NCBI GenBank assembly: GCA_944325505.1
Contig: CALVAJ010000010.1
Coordinates: 1-64,000 of the forward strand
Direction: 5' to 3'
DNA from: an uncultured Bacteroidales bacterium
GTDB taxonomy: Bacteria > Bacteroidota > Bacteroidia > Bacteroidales > UBA932
DNA length: 64,000 nt
The notes under the pieces are model-generated. The model searched no databases, had not been told where the DNA came from, and worked only from the letters and a program-made list of their open reading frames with translations. The position numbers and the translations under genes are program-made. Shown here in pieces: positions 6,208 through 16,215 of the stretch; within the stretch, counting starts at the first letter, position 1; each line of letters starts with the position of its first letter.

Positions 6208-8613
6208 ATGGAGTCCGGAATCTCAGCGACATATTATATTTCCGTGATCCTTCCGCTCAGGCTTGAGTGGGAGCCATGGTACAGGGTGCGCGGCGCGTTA
6301 GAGGAAAGCCCTGAAAGGAAGGGGCCGGAGCCTGCAGGAATCGGTGACAGGGTCAGGGTGATGTTTGCCGGGAAAGAGTACACGGGAGTTGTGTCGGGGA
6401 CAAGCGCAAGCCCCGGGATAGATGAGGCAAGAATCAGGGATGCCTTAGCGATAGAGAGGTCCCTGGAGAAAATCGGGGCAAAGGAAATCACGCTTTGGAG
6501 GCAGGTAGCCGAGTATTATATGTGTACCGTAGGAGAAGTCTACAAGGCTGCCTATCCGTCGCATAAGGTTATATCTGAAGAAACTGTGGCTCGCAGGGCC
6601 GAAAGAATTGCCAGAAGAAAAGCGGCCGTCATCGATGCCGCTGTAAGAAAACTGCTGACGGTACGTACGAGACAGGAAAAGACAGTCATGTCTCTTGTCC
6701 GGAAGAAAGAGTCGCTGGATGCCAGGATAGAAAAAAAATCCCGGCTGCTTTCAAATGCCGGGAAAGAAACCGTACGGGAAAAGTATGACAGCGACATACG
6801 GAATCTGGAATCAGAAGCAGGCAAGATAGCCGAAGCATTGGCATCAGTGCAAGAAGAAATCAGGAAGACCGACAGGAAAATAGCCGACCTTCGGACGGGA
6901 AAGGCCGTTCCTGCCTCATCCGGCCAGGAGCCGCACTTTCCGGGACAGCCGGAAGATCAGGTCCGAAGCACAGGCCCGGGCTTTTCCTTGAGCAAGGAAC
7001 AGACTTGCGCCCTGAACTCGGTCAAAGAGTCTTTCCTCAACCATAAAACCGCCCTGCTTAAAGGCGTTACGGGCTCCGGGAAGACGGAAATATATATGAC
7101 TTTGGCGGCCGAGACTATGTCCGAGGGGAAGAACGTCCTGTATCTGGTACCGGAAATTGCACTCAGCAAGCAACTGGAAGGCAGGCTCGGCAATGTTTTC
7201 GGAGACAAGGTCATGCCGTTCCATTCGGGTGAGACTCCTGTCAGAAGAGCTGAAATATCCGCTGAAATACATTCCATAATAAAAAGGCAGGCACTTGGAA
7301 GCAGGGAAAGCTATCTGGTCGTAGGAACCAGGTCCGCGCTTTTCCTGCCCCATGAAAACCTTGGACTCATCATCGTAGACGAGGAACACGACTGTTCTTA
7401 CAAGCAGGACTCCCCCGCCCCGAGGTACAACGGAAGAGACACGGCGATAATGCTCGGAACAATCCACTCCTGCCCTGTGCTGCTGGGCTCAGCCACTCCG
7501 TCGCTCGAATCACTGTACAACTGCAAGAGCGGGAAGTACGGGCTCACAGAACTGGACCGTAAATACCATGGCGCACCGGATGCGGAAGTAGAAATCATCG
7601 ATACCCTGGCAGAAAGGAAAAAACACGGTATGCGCGGCAGTCTGTCGCTGAAACTTGTCTTCAGGATAGAAGATACCCTGGAAAAAGGAGAGCAGGCCGT
7701 CATTCTCAGGTCCAGAAGATCATATTCTCCTGTACTGCAATGCTCCGGCTGCGGATTCATCCCGAAATGTCCGCACTGCAACATCAGCCTGAGCTACCAC
7801 AAGGCCTCGGGAAAAGACGTCTGCCACTATTGCGGTTACAGCAGAATCCATACGGGCAGATGCCCGGAATGCGGAGGAGAACTCGCCGGTCTGGGAGCAG
7901 GCACACAGAAAATCGAGGAAGAACTGTCATCGGCCTTCCCTCATGCCAGAATAGCGAGACTGGACAGTGACTCGGCCAGGGACCGGAAATATGAAGACGA
8001 AGTAATCAGACGTTTCGGCAACGGTGAAACAGACATTCTCGTGGGCACACAGATGGTAACCAAGGGATTTGATTTCAGCGGACTGTCGCTTGTCGCTGTC
8101 ATTGGGGCGGACTCGCTGCTGGGCCAGCAGGATTTCAGGGCGGACGAAAAGGCGCTGCAGACCCTCGAACAGTTTCGCGGGCGATGCGGAAGGCGCGGGC
8201 GGAAAGGTACGTTCATAATCCAGACCAGCCAGCCGGACCATCCTGTCTATCGACAGCTTATACACAAAAATACGATCTCCGGGGATTCGCTTCTGGGAGA
8301 ACGCCGTGATTTCGGATATCCGCCATTCTGCAGAATAATCGACATCAGCGTCAAAGACACCTGTAAGGACCGTGCTGAAAGAATGTCCGGAATGCTGTGC
8401 GCGGAACTCGGCAGGAACGGCTTCAGTTTCGTGGGGCCCTACACCGGACCGTCAGACAGGGAAAACGGAAGGTATGCGCTCGACATCCGCATAAGTCTGG
8501 AAAAGGACAACAGACTGGCACAGAACAAGTCGCTGCTGAAAAAAGTAATATCGGACTTCGAAAAAGGGAAAGGCTATTCCGGACGCATCACCCTTGATGT
8601 CGATCCGGTGTAA
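6208..8613 (+). CDS. priA: Primosomal protein N' (replication restart helicase PriA)
   Basis: PriA reloads the replisome at stalled forks; about 801 residues from the ATG at 6208, which places YYISVILPLRLEWEPWYRV near the N-terminus as in other PriA proteins. ATGs at 6172 and 6175 would add about 12 residues. Seen: a 3'-DNA-binding N-domain, an unusually charged coiled stretch (KKSRLL.. to ..RKTDRKIADLR), Walker A GVTGSGKTEIY, DEEH box, the zinc region with paired CxxC motifs (CSGCGF, CPHCN, CHYCGY, CPECGG), and helicase motifs V and VI (GTQMVTKGFDF, QFRGRCGRRGR). The last 26 bases overlap the convergent lipid kinase gene. Confidence 0.96.
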   Translation: MESGISATYYISVILPLRLEWEPWYRVRGALEESPERKGPEPAGIGDRVRVMFAGKEYTGVVSGTSASPGIDEARIRDALAIERSLEKIGAKEITLWRQVAEYYMCTVGEVYKAAYPSHKVISEETVARRAERIARRKAAVIDAAVRKLLTVRTRQEKTVMSLVRKKESLDARIEKKSRLLSNAGKETVREKYDSDIRNLESEAGKIAEALASVQEEIRKTDRKIADLRTGKAVPASSGQEPHFPGQPEDQVRSTGPGFSLSKEQTCALNSVKESFLNHKTALLKGVTGSGKTEIYMTLAAETMSEGKNVLYLVPEIALSKQLEGRLGNVFGDKVMPFHSGETPVRRAEISAEIHSIIKRQALGSRESYLVVGTRSALFLPHENLGLIIVDEEHDCSYKQDSPAPRYNGRDTAIMLGTIHSCPVLLGSATPSLESLYNCKSGKYGLTELDRKYHGAPDAEVEIIDTLAERKKHGMRGSLSLKLVFRIEDTLEKGEQAVILRSRRSYSPVLQCSGCGFIPKCPHCNISLSYHKASGKDVCHYCGYSRIHTGRCPECGGELAGLGAGTQKIEEELSSAFPHARIARLDSDSARDRKYEDEVIRRFGNGETDILVGTQMVTKGFDFSGLSLVAVIGADSLLGQQDFRADEKALQTLEQFRGRCGRRGRKGTFIIQTSQPDHPVYRQLIHKNTISGDSLLGERRDFGYPPFCRIIDISVKDTCKDRAERMSGMLCAELGRNGFSFVGPYTGPSDRENGRYALDIRISLEKDNRLAQNKSLLKKVISDFEKGKGYSGRITLDVDPV

Positions 8614-9604
8614 ATGAATGAAGCACATTGATTTTCTGAGGCAGGGCATCGATTCTGACAGGCAGGTGCCCCAAAATTTCCCCGTCCACTTCCACCGGGA
8701 CCTCCGCATCCGAAAGCGGTTTCACCTCTACGGAACGGCATCGGCCGGATGTAAGTACGGGAGCCTTTGTAAATGTTCCATCAAACAGGCCGGGAGCATA
8801 CCTGAGTGCATCCATAAGGGATATTTTAGGGATTATCGTATAATCGAGCAGACCGTCATCCATTATTGCATCCGGAGTCTGTCTCAGGCCGCCTCCGGAA
8901 TACATGCCGATACCGAAGGCTATGGAAAGGCAGTCCCCTTCAAATACGGTTTCCCCGTCGCACTCCACCCTTACGGGAGAAGGCCTGTCATGAAGAAGAT
9001 TATAGACCAGTGAATTGATATAGATAAGACTGCTCCTTTTTCCCTGGCTTTTCTGGAAATTCACTCTTTCACAGACATGTGCATCGAGTCCCGCACCACC
9101 TATATTCAGCATATAGGTAAAAGGTCCCGGGAACGGACCGTCTGAAGCGGCTCCGCAACGCAAAGGCTCCAGCACGGTCACCTTCGCAATATCCTGCGGA
9201 ACGAACGAACCCTTATCTATCAGGTCGACTACAGTCTCCAGGCTCCGGCGGATACCGTGCGACTTTATCCAGTCATTCCCGGATCCTATGGGTATTACCG
9301 CCAGAAAAAAATCCGACAGACGGATATCTTCCCCGTTCCGTATGGCATCGCCGATGGCACTTGCCAGCCCGCCGAGGACCTCATGCACCGTGCCGTCGCC
9401 TCCGACCGCCATAAAGCGTCTAGCCCCTGCCAGTGCTGCAGTATATGCGATTTCCGTCGCATGCATCCTGCAGTCAGTCATCCTTATGGTATAGGATATT
9501 CCCCTGGAATCCAGCAGAGCTTCCGCCCTTCTCCATTCCTGTGCCGTATGTCCGCTTCCTGCGTGAGGATTCACCACCGCGAGCCATTCACCGACTTCTT
9601 TCAT
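8588..9604 (-). CDS. Diacylglycerol/sphingosine kinase-family lipid kinase (YegS/BmrU type)
   Basis: Soluble lipid kinase of 338 residues with the DAGK catalytic domain. Seen: the N-terminal strand WLAVVNPHAGSG, the nucleotide-binding loop GGDGTVHEVLGGL at about 68-80, PIGSGNDW, and the C-terminal half with LNIGGAGLDA and a GLLDYTIIP strand. Such enzymes phosphorylate lipids such as diacylglycerol or undecaprenol-like substrates at the inner leaflet; the exact substrate here is unknown. A -7 box TACTTTTG (9626-9633, minus) lies 22 bases upstream, divergent from parA. Confidence 0.92.
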   Translation of the reverse strand: MKEVGEWLAVVNPHAGSGHTAQEWRRAEALLDSRGISYTIRMTDCRMHATEIAYTAALAGARRFMAVGGDGTVHEVLGGLASAIGDAIRNGEDIRLSDFFLAVIPIGSGNDWIKSHGIRRSLETVVDLIDKGSFVPQDIAKVTVLEPLRCGAASDGPFPGPFTYMLNIGGAGLDAHVCERVNFQKSQGKRSSLIYINSLVYNLLHDRPSPVRVECDGETVFEGDCLSIAFGIGMYSGGGLRQTPDAIMDDGLLDYTIIPKISLMDALRYAPGLFDGTFTKAPVLTSGRCRSVEVKPLSDAEVPVEVDGEILGHLPVRIDALPQKINVLHSFTPDRHQG

Positions 9605-9625
9605 CCGTTAAAATTTATCCGGCCG

Positions 9626-9633
9626 CAAAAGTA
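9626..9633 (-). promoter_or_regulatory. -7 box TACTTTTG for lipid kinase
   Basis: The minus-strand match to TAnnTTTG predicts a start near 9619, giving a very short leader before the ATG at 9604. It is divergent from the parA promoter 24 bases away. Confidence 0.5.
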
Positions 9634-9656
9634 GCAATTTAAATGAAATTATTTTG

Positions 9657-9664
9657 TAAATTTG
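9657..9664 (+). promoter_or_regulatory. -7 box TAAATTTG for parAB
   Basis: TAAATTTG fits TAnnTTTG. Predicted initiation near 9671 supports the ATG at 9697 over a TTG at 9679 as the ParA start. Confidence 0.5.
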
Positions 9665-9696
9665 CCGAGATTTAGTCATTGAAGCGTCATACGATT

Positions 9697-10470
9697 ATGG
9701 GAAAGACAATAGCCATCGCGAACCAGAAAGGAGGTGTCGGCAAGACTACCACGGCAATCAACCTTGCGGCATCACTTGCCGTGCTTGAAAAGAAAGTCCT
9801 GATTATAGACGCCGACCCGCAGGCAAACACGACCTCCGGGCTGAATTTTTCCCCGGACAATGACCAGAAACGCACCCTGTACGAAGTGATGATAGGCAGG
9901 ATAGGCATTTCGGATGCCTTGATACAGACAGAGATAGCAAATCTCCAGATGATACCTTCACATATCAATCTGGTCGGGGCCGAAATAGAAATGCTCGAAG
10001 CGAAGGACAGGGAATCTGTCATGAAGAAGGCGCTTGCCCCCATACGCGACGACTATGATTTCATCATCATAGACTGCTCGCCTTCACTGGGTCTGATTAC
10101 AGTGAACTCCCTTACGGCAGCGGACTCCGTCATCATACCTGTCCAGCCGGAATTCTTCGCTCTCGAGGGGCTGGGAAAGCTCCTTCAGACCATAAGGCTC
10201 GTACAGAACGGAGTCAATCCGGATCTGACAATCGAAGGATTCGTCGTGACCATGTTCGACGGAAGGACAAAAGTCCACACACAGGTCGAAGCCGAGCTCA
10301 GGGAACACTTCAAGGACATGGTATTCAAGACCATAATCCAGCGCAACATCCGGCTCAGCGAAGCCCCGTCCCACGGAAAGCCGATAATACTGTATGATGT
10401 GATCTGCAACGGCACAGCCAACTATCTGAGCCTTGCCAAAGAACTGTTAGAGAAAAACCAGACGAAATGA
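9697..10470 (+). CDS. parA: Chromosome partitioning ATPase ParA/Soj
   Basis: ParA-type Walker ATPase of about 257 residues that drives segregation of ParB-bound origin DNA. The deviant Walker A KGGVGKTT sits at 11-18 after MGKTIAIANQ, which fixes the start; DADPQANTT (A') and DFIIIDCSPSLGL (Walker B) follow. The length is typical of chromosomal Soj. It overlaps parB by four bases (ATGA at 10467). No parS-like palindrome with a CACGTG core was noticed in the window. Confidence 0.96.
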   Translation: MGKTIAIANQKGGVGKTTTAINLAASLAVLEKKVLIIDADPQANTTSGLNFSPDNDQKRTLYEVMIGRIGISDALIQTEIANLQMIPSHINLVGAEIEMLEAKDRESVMKKALAPIRDDYDFIIIDCSPSLGLITVNSLTAADSVIIPVQPEFFALEGLGKLLQTIRLVQNGVNPDLTIEGFVVTMFDGRTKVHTQVEAELREHFKDMVFKTIIQRNIRLSEAPSHGKPIILYDVICNGTANYLSLAKELLEKNQTK

Positions 10471-11399
10471 GTAAGCAGCCGAGAGGGCTTGGCAAAGGTC
10501 TGGGAGCCCTGCTGGGCGACCAGGCGATCAGCCAGATAAGAAAGCCCGTAGAATATGTACATAAGACGGTCGTAACTTCGGATACTCCGGAGGATGAGAA
10601 GGCGATGGCGGATATAATGCTTATCCCTGCCGGATTCATCGAAGCCAACCCTTACCAGCCGAGAATGTCATTCGACACCGAGGCGCTGGAGGGGCTTGCC
10701 GAGTCGATCAGATCACTTGGTCTGATACAGCCTATCACGGTAAGGCGCAAATCCGCGGACAGATACCAGATAATAAGCGGAGAAAGAAGATTCAGGGCCT
10801 GCCGTCTGGCCGGGCTTGAGGAAATTCCGGCATACATACGCGACACGAACGACCAGGGTATGCTGGAAATGGCCATTGTAGAGAACATCCAGAGGGAAGA
10901 CCTGGACCCTATAGAAGTCGCCATGAGCTACCAGCGCCTCATAGAGGAATGCAGCCTCACCCAGGAGCAGATGGCTCTCAGGGTCGGCAAAAAAAGGGCT
11001 TCCGTCACAAACTATCTGCGTCTTCTGAAACTTCCGGCAAAGATACAGCACGATCTGAAGGTCGGGCTGCTGAGCGTAGGTCATGCAAAAGTACTGCTCG
11101 GTGTGGAAAACGCAGACCTGCAGGAACACCTCTGCGACCTCATCATAAAGGACGACCTGTCGGTAAGACAGCTTGAAGAAAAGATAAAAAGGCTTGAAGG
11201 AAGCGCTTCAAAACGGAAGGAAGCAGGTCAGGATCTGCCTGAGGAGTATTTCAAGATGCTGGAAATTGTCGGAAAATATTTCGAGAACAGCATCAGCCTG
11301 AAGCGGACGGCTGCCGGCAAAGGCACCATGACCGTCCATTTTTCCTCCGATGACGAGGTAAAGAAGTTTCTCAAAGCTCTTGAAGACTCCGGAATCTGA
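10467..11399 (+). CDS. parB: Chromosome partitioning protein ParB
   Basis: CTP-dependent DNA clamp that loads at parS; 310 residues. Seen: N-terminal basic segment (MSKQPRGLGKGLGALLG) that stimulates ParA, the nuclease-like domain with ANPYQPR and ISGERRFRACRLAGL (the GERRxR CTP motif), ENIQREDLDPIEVA, and the helix-turn-helix LTQEQMALRVGKKRASVTNYL. The C-terminal dimerisation domain is present (VHFSSDDEVKKFLKAL). Translationally coupled to parA. Confidence 0.97.
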   Translation: MSKQPRGLGKGLGALLGDQAISQIRKPVEYVHKTVVTSDTPEDEKAMADIMLIPAGFIEANPYQPRMSFDTEALEGLAESIRSLGLIQPITVRRKSADRYQIISGERRFRACRLAGLEEIPAYIRDTNDQGMLEMAIVENIQREDLDPIEVAMSYQRLIEECSLTQEQMALRVGKKRASVTNYLRLLKLPAKIQHDLKVGLLSVGHAKVLLGVENADLQEHLCDLIIKDDLSVRQLEEKIKRLEGSASKRKEAGQDLPEEYFKMLEIVGKYFENSISLKRTAAGKGTMTVHFSSDDEVKKFLKALEDSGI

Positions 11400-11414
11400 C
11401 CTTGAAAAAACAGG

Positions 11415-12440
11415 ATGTCCATTCTGAACCATCTGAAAATGAGAGATAAAAGATTCTTAGGATATATTCTTGCCATTATAGTCTGCATGATGGGATCTTC
11501 TTTCAGCGCCAGCGCGCAGTTCAAGGAGGAAGCCTTTACGCAGAACTACAACCCTGCCGATTCGACAGCCGCCACTGACTCTTCCGACAAGATGTTCTCT
11601 TTCAAGGAGCTGTTCAGGGGTGTGGCCCACAAACAGGACCTCAAGATAGGGACGATGTTTGCCGGATCGGTATTCATGCCCGGAATATCGCAGATTTACA
11701 ACAGGGACTACTGGAAACTGCCGATAATATACGGCGGCATAGGAGCATGCGCCGGACTTGGAGGATACTATCTCCATAAATACAATGTATCAAAAAAGAA
11801 TTACAACAGGATACTCGGCATGCTTCCTCCCGACGCCACGGACATACGCATAACGCCAGGTATAGACTATGCCGCAAAACGTACGGGAACGTGGCTTATG
11901 GTCGGAGCCGGACTCATATACTGGGGTTCGCTGATGGACGGGGTCGTAAGCTATAAGAAAGACGAGCACCCGCACCCTGGCAGGGCGACTTTGTATTCCG
12001 TCCTGCTGCCGGGACTCGGACAGGCCTATAACGGAGAATACTGGAAGATACCGATATATTACGGATGCCTTCTCGGGTCTGTGCATTACCTGTATACGAA
12101 CAACATCAACTACCAGCGCTTCAAAAGGATACATAATGAAGCCACCAATCCGGACATAGAATATACCGGCACCATTTCAGGGGAAACCGCGAAATGGTAC
12201 AGGGATGTCTACAGACGTTACAGGGACTATTCGATAGTAGCTACAGCACTGTTCTATCTTCTGCAGATAATAGACGCGAATGTCTTTGCGTACATGCATG
12301 ACTTCGAAGTCAACGATGAAATCACGATGAAGGTAGAGCCTGCCGTAATTGCGCCGGACAATGCATATGCCATGCAGCCGACAATGAATTTCGGTACGAC
12401 AGGAAGCGCAATAGGGCTAAGGCTCGGTATAAGATTCTGA
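11415..12440 (+). CDS. DUF5683 domain membrane/envelope protein
   Basis: Protein of 341 residues with a signal peptide (about 14-36, ending FSASAQ) and a mostly hydrophobic body with two similar segments, AGSVFMPGISQIYNRDYWKLPIIYGGIG and LYSVLLPGLGQAYNGEYWKIPIYYGCL (PGxxQxYNxxYWKxPIxYG). This duplicated motif is the DUF5683 hallmark in Bacteroidota. Lying between parB and a lytic transglycosylase, as it often does in this phylum, it is probably an envelope factor; no activity is known to me. Confidence 0.85.
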   Translation: MSILNHLKMRDKRFLGYILAIIVCMMGSSFSASAQFKEEAFTQNYNPADSTAATDSSDKMFSFKELFRGVAHKQDLKIGTMFAGSVFMPGISQIYNRDYWKLPIIYGGIGACAGLGGYYLHKYNVSKKNYNRILGMLPPDATDIRITPGIDYAAKRTGTWLMVGAGLIYWGSLMDGVVSYKKDEHPHPGRATLYSVLLPGLGQAYNGEYWKIPIYYGCLLGSVHYLYTNNINYQRFKRIHNEATNPDIEYTGTISGETAKWYRDVYRRYRDYSIVATALFYLLQIIDANVFAYMHDFEVNDEITMKVEPAVIAPDNAYAMQPTMNFGTTGSAIGLRLGIRF

Positions 12441-12457
12441 CAAAAACAAATCGGACA

Positions 12458-14143
12458 ATGGCAAACAGGACAATCAAAGGATATTTGGCTTCAGCAGTCT
12501 CGTTTTTATGTATTTCGGTAATCTGTAATGCCGTAGAGGCACCGGACTCTACCGGAATATTCAAGAGACTGAAAAACACACGTTCAAGAACGGCCCTGAT
12601 AAAAGAGAACATGGAACTGTCCAGGCTTGTAGACTCTCTGACAGCCGAAATAGACAGATTCCAGAGCGAACTGTCACAAAGAGACTCGATTACGGCGGAG
12701 ATTATCGGATTCTACGAGGAAGAGGACGAAGAAAAAAGCGGTACCGGACTTTCACCGGACGAATATACGCCGGAAGTGACAGACAGCCTGCTGAACCTGT
12801 GGTATCTCCATAAAAAAGCGAATTCCCGGGATTTCATTCCGCAATACGATATGGATTCGGTCCGGTTCGCCTCCAATGTCCCCGACTCCATATACATACA
12901 GAGGCTCAGGGATATGAATTCGTTCATCGATCTCCCGTACAACAGCATAGTGCGCAACTACATCATCCTCTACTCGGAGAAGATGTCATCGACAATGCCG
13001 GAACTGCTGGGCCTGTGCAGCTACTATATGCCCGTTTTTGAAGAAATATTCAATGAACATGACATGCCGGAAGAACTCAAGGCTCTGGCAATCATCGAAT
13101 CCGCGCTCAACCCTGTAGCCGTTTCAAGAGCAGAGGCAAAAGGAATGTGGCAGTTCATGTACTCTACAGCCAAGCTGTACGGACTGACCATCAATTCATT
13201 CGTAGACGAGAGGCTCGATCCTGTAAAATCGGCCCATGCAGTGGCGGAATATCTGGAAGACGCATATGACATATTCGGAGACTGGAATCTCGCTATCGCC
13301 TCATACAACTGCGGGGCCGGCAATGTAAACAAGGCCATAAGGCGCAGCGGCGGGAAACGGGCTTTCTGGGATATCTATCCTTATCTTCCAAGGGAGACCA
13401 GAGGATACGTACCGGCATTTGTAGGGGCCCTGTACACGATGACGTATTACAAGGAACACGGGATCGTACCCCAGCCGGTAGCCCTGCCTGCCGTGACCGA
13501 TACGTTCAAGATCCACAAAATGCTGCACTTCAAACAAATAAGCGACCTTGCAGGAATTCCGCTCCAGACCCTGAAGGATCTTAATCCCCAGTACAGGCAC
13601 CAAATCATTCCCGGCAACGAAAAGGAATATATACTCAGAATACCATACCAGTATTCTAATGCCTTTATCGACCATGAGGACTCCCTTTACTCATATAAGG
13701 CTGACGAATTGTTCAGTCCGGTAGTAATCAAAAAGATAAAAGACGGAGGAGACGAGGAACGGATTATCCACAGGGTAAAAAGCGGAGACGTACTGGGCAA
13801 GCTTGCCATACGTTACAGATGCAGTGTCAACCAGATCAAAAGATGGAACAACCTGCGCAGCGACAATATCCGTATAGGACAGCGGCTTGTCATATACCGT
13901 GGAGGAGCAGCCCCGGCATCTTCTGCGGGACAATCGGAGACACCGGCGAAAACTTCCGCAAAACAGTCGTCCAAGAAATTTCCTCCTGATACAGAATACA
14001 CGGTCTATACTGTCAAAAGCGGGGATTCTCTCTATCTGATAGCCAAGAACTATCCGGGGGTAAGCGCCCAGAACATCATGGATTTCAACGGCATAAGCAG
14101 CAAAATCAAACCCGGCATGAAAATCAGGATTCCCAAGCTATAG
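12458..14143 (+). CDS. Membrane-bound lytic transglycosylase with LysM repeats (MltD-like)
   Basis: Murein hydrolase of 561 residues. After a signal segment (8-27) and a coiled region (35-90, many E/R/S) comes an SLT domain: MPEELKALAIIESALNPVAVSRAEAKGMWQFM with catalytic Glu at about 214, then NLAIASYNCGAGNVNKAI. Two LysM domains bind glycan, about 437-480 (HRVKSGDVLGKLAIRYR) and 515-560 (YTVKSGDSLYLIAKNYPG). It cleaves the MurNAc-GlcNAc bond to give 1,6-anhydro ends (family knowledge). The stop region overlaps the convergent gene by six bases. Confidence 0.95.
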   Translation: MANRTIKGYLASAVSFLCISVICNAVEAPDSTGIFKRLKNTRSRTALIKENMELSRLVDSLTAEIDRFQSELSQRDSITAEIIGFYEEEDEEKSGTGLSPDEYTPEVTDSLLNLWYLHKKANSRDFIPQYDMDSVRFASNVPDSIYIQRLRDMNSFIDLPYNSIVRNYIILYSEKMSSTMPELLGLCSYYMPVFEEIFNEHDMPEELKALAIIESALNPVAVSRAEAKGMWQFMYSTAKLYGLTINSFVDERLDPVKSAHAVAEYLEDAYDIFGDWNLAIASYNCGAGNVNKAIRRSGGKRAFWDIYPYLPRETRGYVPAFVGALYTMTYYKEHGIVPQPVALPAVTDTFKIHKMLHFKQISDLAGIPLQTLKDLNPQYRHQIIPGNEKEYILRIPYQYSNAFIDHEDSLYSYKADELFSPVVIKKIKDGGDEERIIHRVKSGDVLGKLAIRYRCSVNQIKRWNNLRSDNIRIGQRLVIYRGGAAPASSAGQSETPAKTSAKQSSKKFPPDTEYTVYTVKSGDSLYLIAKNYPGVSAQNIMDFNGISSKIKPGMKIRIPKL

Positions 14144-16054
14144 GTTAAAGACCATCTGAATCTTAAGCTCGGCTTTGCCGGGCTTCTTCCTGTTCTGCAT
14201 AGGCGACAGCCACGGATATCCTGTATATAAGGCCCTGAAATATATTTTCCCCCACCTTGAGATTTTCAGCCCGGTAACGGCAGACACCAGGAATCCTCTT
14301 CCATAATACGCCGGAACCGAAAAATTTCCCGGTGCATCCCTTTCGTATGCATATATACGGTCGGCCCAGTTGTCAATCCTGAACAATCCGCCTCTCAGAT
14401 AGGCATAGACAGGTCCGTTTTTATACCCTGCTTCCGCGTAGGACAGCAGGCCGAGGCCTTTACAGCGCAGACCTTCAATACGGAATGAAGAAGACAGGGT
14501 GCCGCAGGAATACTTCACATCGCATCTGACATCAGTCCTGTTACGGTCACCGTATGTCCTCAGCCTTTCAGATATCTTCCACAGAAGACTCAGCGTACCG
14601 GAAATCTGCCATGCGTACGAAAATACGGCCTTGAACTGCGATGAAGGCGAATCAGTCCCGTATTTCGGTTCAGGAGAATGCGAAAGGTCAAGGCTGAAAC
14701 TGCCCTGATGCCTGATAACGGACGAGCCGAAACCTGACCTGCCGGCAAGAGCGACATATCTTCCTGATGAAAAGGAGCCGGAAACGGCTGTCCCGTACTC
14801 ATTGGAACATTTGCTCCCGCTCCTGAGAGCTCCGGAAAAGTCCGAATCGAATCCGGCAGGATAATACCTCAGACCGACTGCAAGACAGAGACCTCCGCAC
14901 GGACAGAATTTACATCCGGCCAAAGCGGCAAAAGTACTTTGCATGACATCCAGTGCAGATTCAGCGAACAGTTCCGTACCGCGCACAGAATACCGGACGT
15001 CAGCGGAAGCCATGCATCCGCTGACGAATTTGCCGCGGGGCATATCCTCATCTCCGGAGCCTGAGGATACCGCATTTAACGGCCGGCTTGATGCATAGCA
15101 TGTAACCGAAACCTGCCCGTTCATTCCGGACCAGGCGAGGTTCAGCCCGGGCAGCAGCGAAATTTCCGGTTTTCCTCCGCCGTCCGTCCAGGCTCTGGCA
15201 CCGACCAGCGAAGTAAAGGCGGACAAGACAAAATCTCCGGCAACAAAATCAGCCGCTATTCCCCTGTGGCTCCCGCTGCCGGAATATGACCTGTACGGCG
15301 ATATGCCGGAAGCACGTCTGGAAAATGCTCCTTGCGAAGGGATTCCCGACATGGTAAACCCGCTCCACATGGCAAGTCCCTGTCCGAACCTGGCATTAAA
15401 ATCCCCGAGGATTATCTTGCCCAGCTTGCCGGAACCGTAATATGCCACATAGAATGAAGTGGCTTCCGGACGGGAAACCGTCTCAGAATACGAACTTCTG
15501 CACGCCAGTCCGGCCTGAAACCTGTCGTTCATGGCAAACTCGTACTTCATCCCGTAATTATACTGCGGCGGTATCCTTCCGGATGTCTCCGTATCTTTCT
15601 CCTGCATCCTGACGGCAGACTTTACGGTAATGGAATTGTCCACATGCACAGGGCCGGAAGAAGAACGGCCGGGAGGAGCGGTCGAGTCAAAACTCAGGAA
15701 AGGGGCCAGAAGAACCGCATTCTCCCTGCCGAATCCGTCAACGGCTGCCAGTTCGGCGACAGACAGGATATCCCCGTAGAGACTGCGATAGTCGATGACG
15801 GCCGCCACCTGATAAGGAGAAAACAGACCTGACTCCATAAGACGGCTTTTAGAGGCGGAATTTACCTTCAGCGGGCGGGCTCTCAAAGCTTCCAGTCGTT
15901 CAACTTCATCCTCTGACATATCCTCCGCATAGATGACCCCTGCCGCCGCCATGACAGACCGGACATAATCCGTATTTCCGGGGCCCGGGCCGGAATACCC
16001 CGCTGCATGGAACATGAAAATAAAAATGACTCCCGCCACAATTGTCCTTACCAT
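14138..16054 (-). CDS. Helix-hairpin-helix protein with outer-membrane barrel-like body
   Basis: Secreted protein of 638 residues. Signal peptide at 3-22 and then a ComEA-like helix-hairpin-helix pair: LEALRARPLKVNSASKSRLM ESGLFSPYQVAAVIDYR and AELAAVDGFGRENAVLLAPFL (about 50-125). The long remainder is rich in S, G, Y and R with alternating hydrophobic strands and ends KIQMVFNL, like an outer-membrane beta barrel of about 20 strands. This arrangement occurs widely in Bacteroidota without a proven role. A link to DNA handling at the surface is only suggested by the HhH motif. Divergent from hpt. Confidence 0.8.
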   Translation of the reverse strand: MVRTIVAGVIFIFMFHAAGYSGPGPGNTDYVRSVMAAAGVIYAEDMSEDEVERLEALRARPLKVNSASKSRLMESGLFSPYQVAAVIDYRSLYGDILSVAELAAVDGFGRENAVLLAPFLSFDSTAPPGRSSSGPVHVDNSITVKSAVRMQEKDTETSGRIPPQYNYGMKYEFAMNDRFQAGLACRSSYSETVSRPEATSFYVAYYGSGKLGKIILGDFNARFGQGLAMWSGFTMSGIPSQGAFSRRASGISPYRSYSGSGSHRGIAADFVAGDFVLSAFTSLVGARAWTDGGGKPEISLLPGLNLAWSGMNGQVSVTCYASSRPLNAVSSGSGDEDMPRGKFVSGCMASADVRYSVRGTELFAESALDVMQSTFAALAGCKFCPCGGLCLAVGLRYYPAGFDSDFSGALRSGSKCSNEYGTAVSGSFSSGRYVALAGRSGFGSSVIRHQGSFSLDLSHSPEPKYGTDSPSSQFKAVFSYAWQISGTLSLLWKISERLRTYGDRNRTDVRCDVKYSCGTLSSSFRIEGLRCKGLGLLSYAEAGYKNGPVYAYLRGGLFRIDNWADRIYAYERDAPGNFSVPAYYGRGFLVSAVTGLKISRWGKIYFRALYTGYPWLSPMQNRKKPGKAELKIQMVFNL

Positions 16055-16186
16055 ATTTTATGTCTCCGAAAAATTTCATGACCGCAATTTACAGCATGCT
16101 GCTACGGCTGGGAACCGGCATCGGAGGGTTTTTCCTTTTTTTGATACAAGTTTTTTCCTTTTTTACATTTATATGTCTTTTTTGAC

Positions 16187-16194
16187 TATTTTTG
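16187..16194 (+). promoter_or_regulatory. -7 box TATTTTTG for hpt
   Basis: TATTTTTG predicts initiation near 16201, so the upstream in-frame TTG at 16192 cannot be used and the ATG at 16216 is the start. Confidence 0.6.
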
Positions 16195-16215
16195 CGCTCG
16201 TTAAACTGCTTTCAG

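Noticed and set aside
9604-11415. parS site near parAB
   Set aside because: I looked for a palindrome with a CACGTG core and did not see one here; reading by eye cannot exclude a degenerate site.
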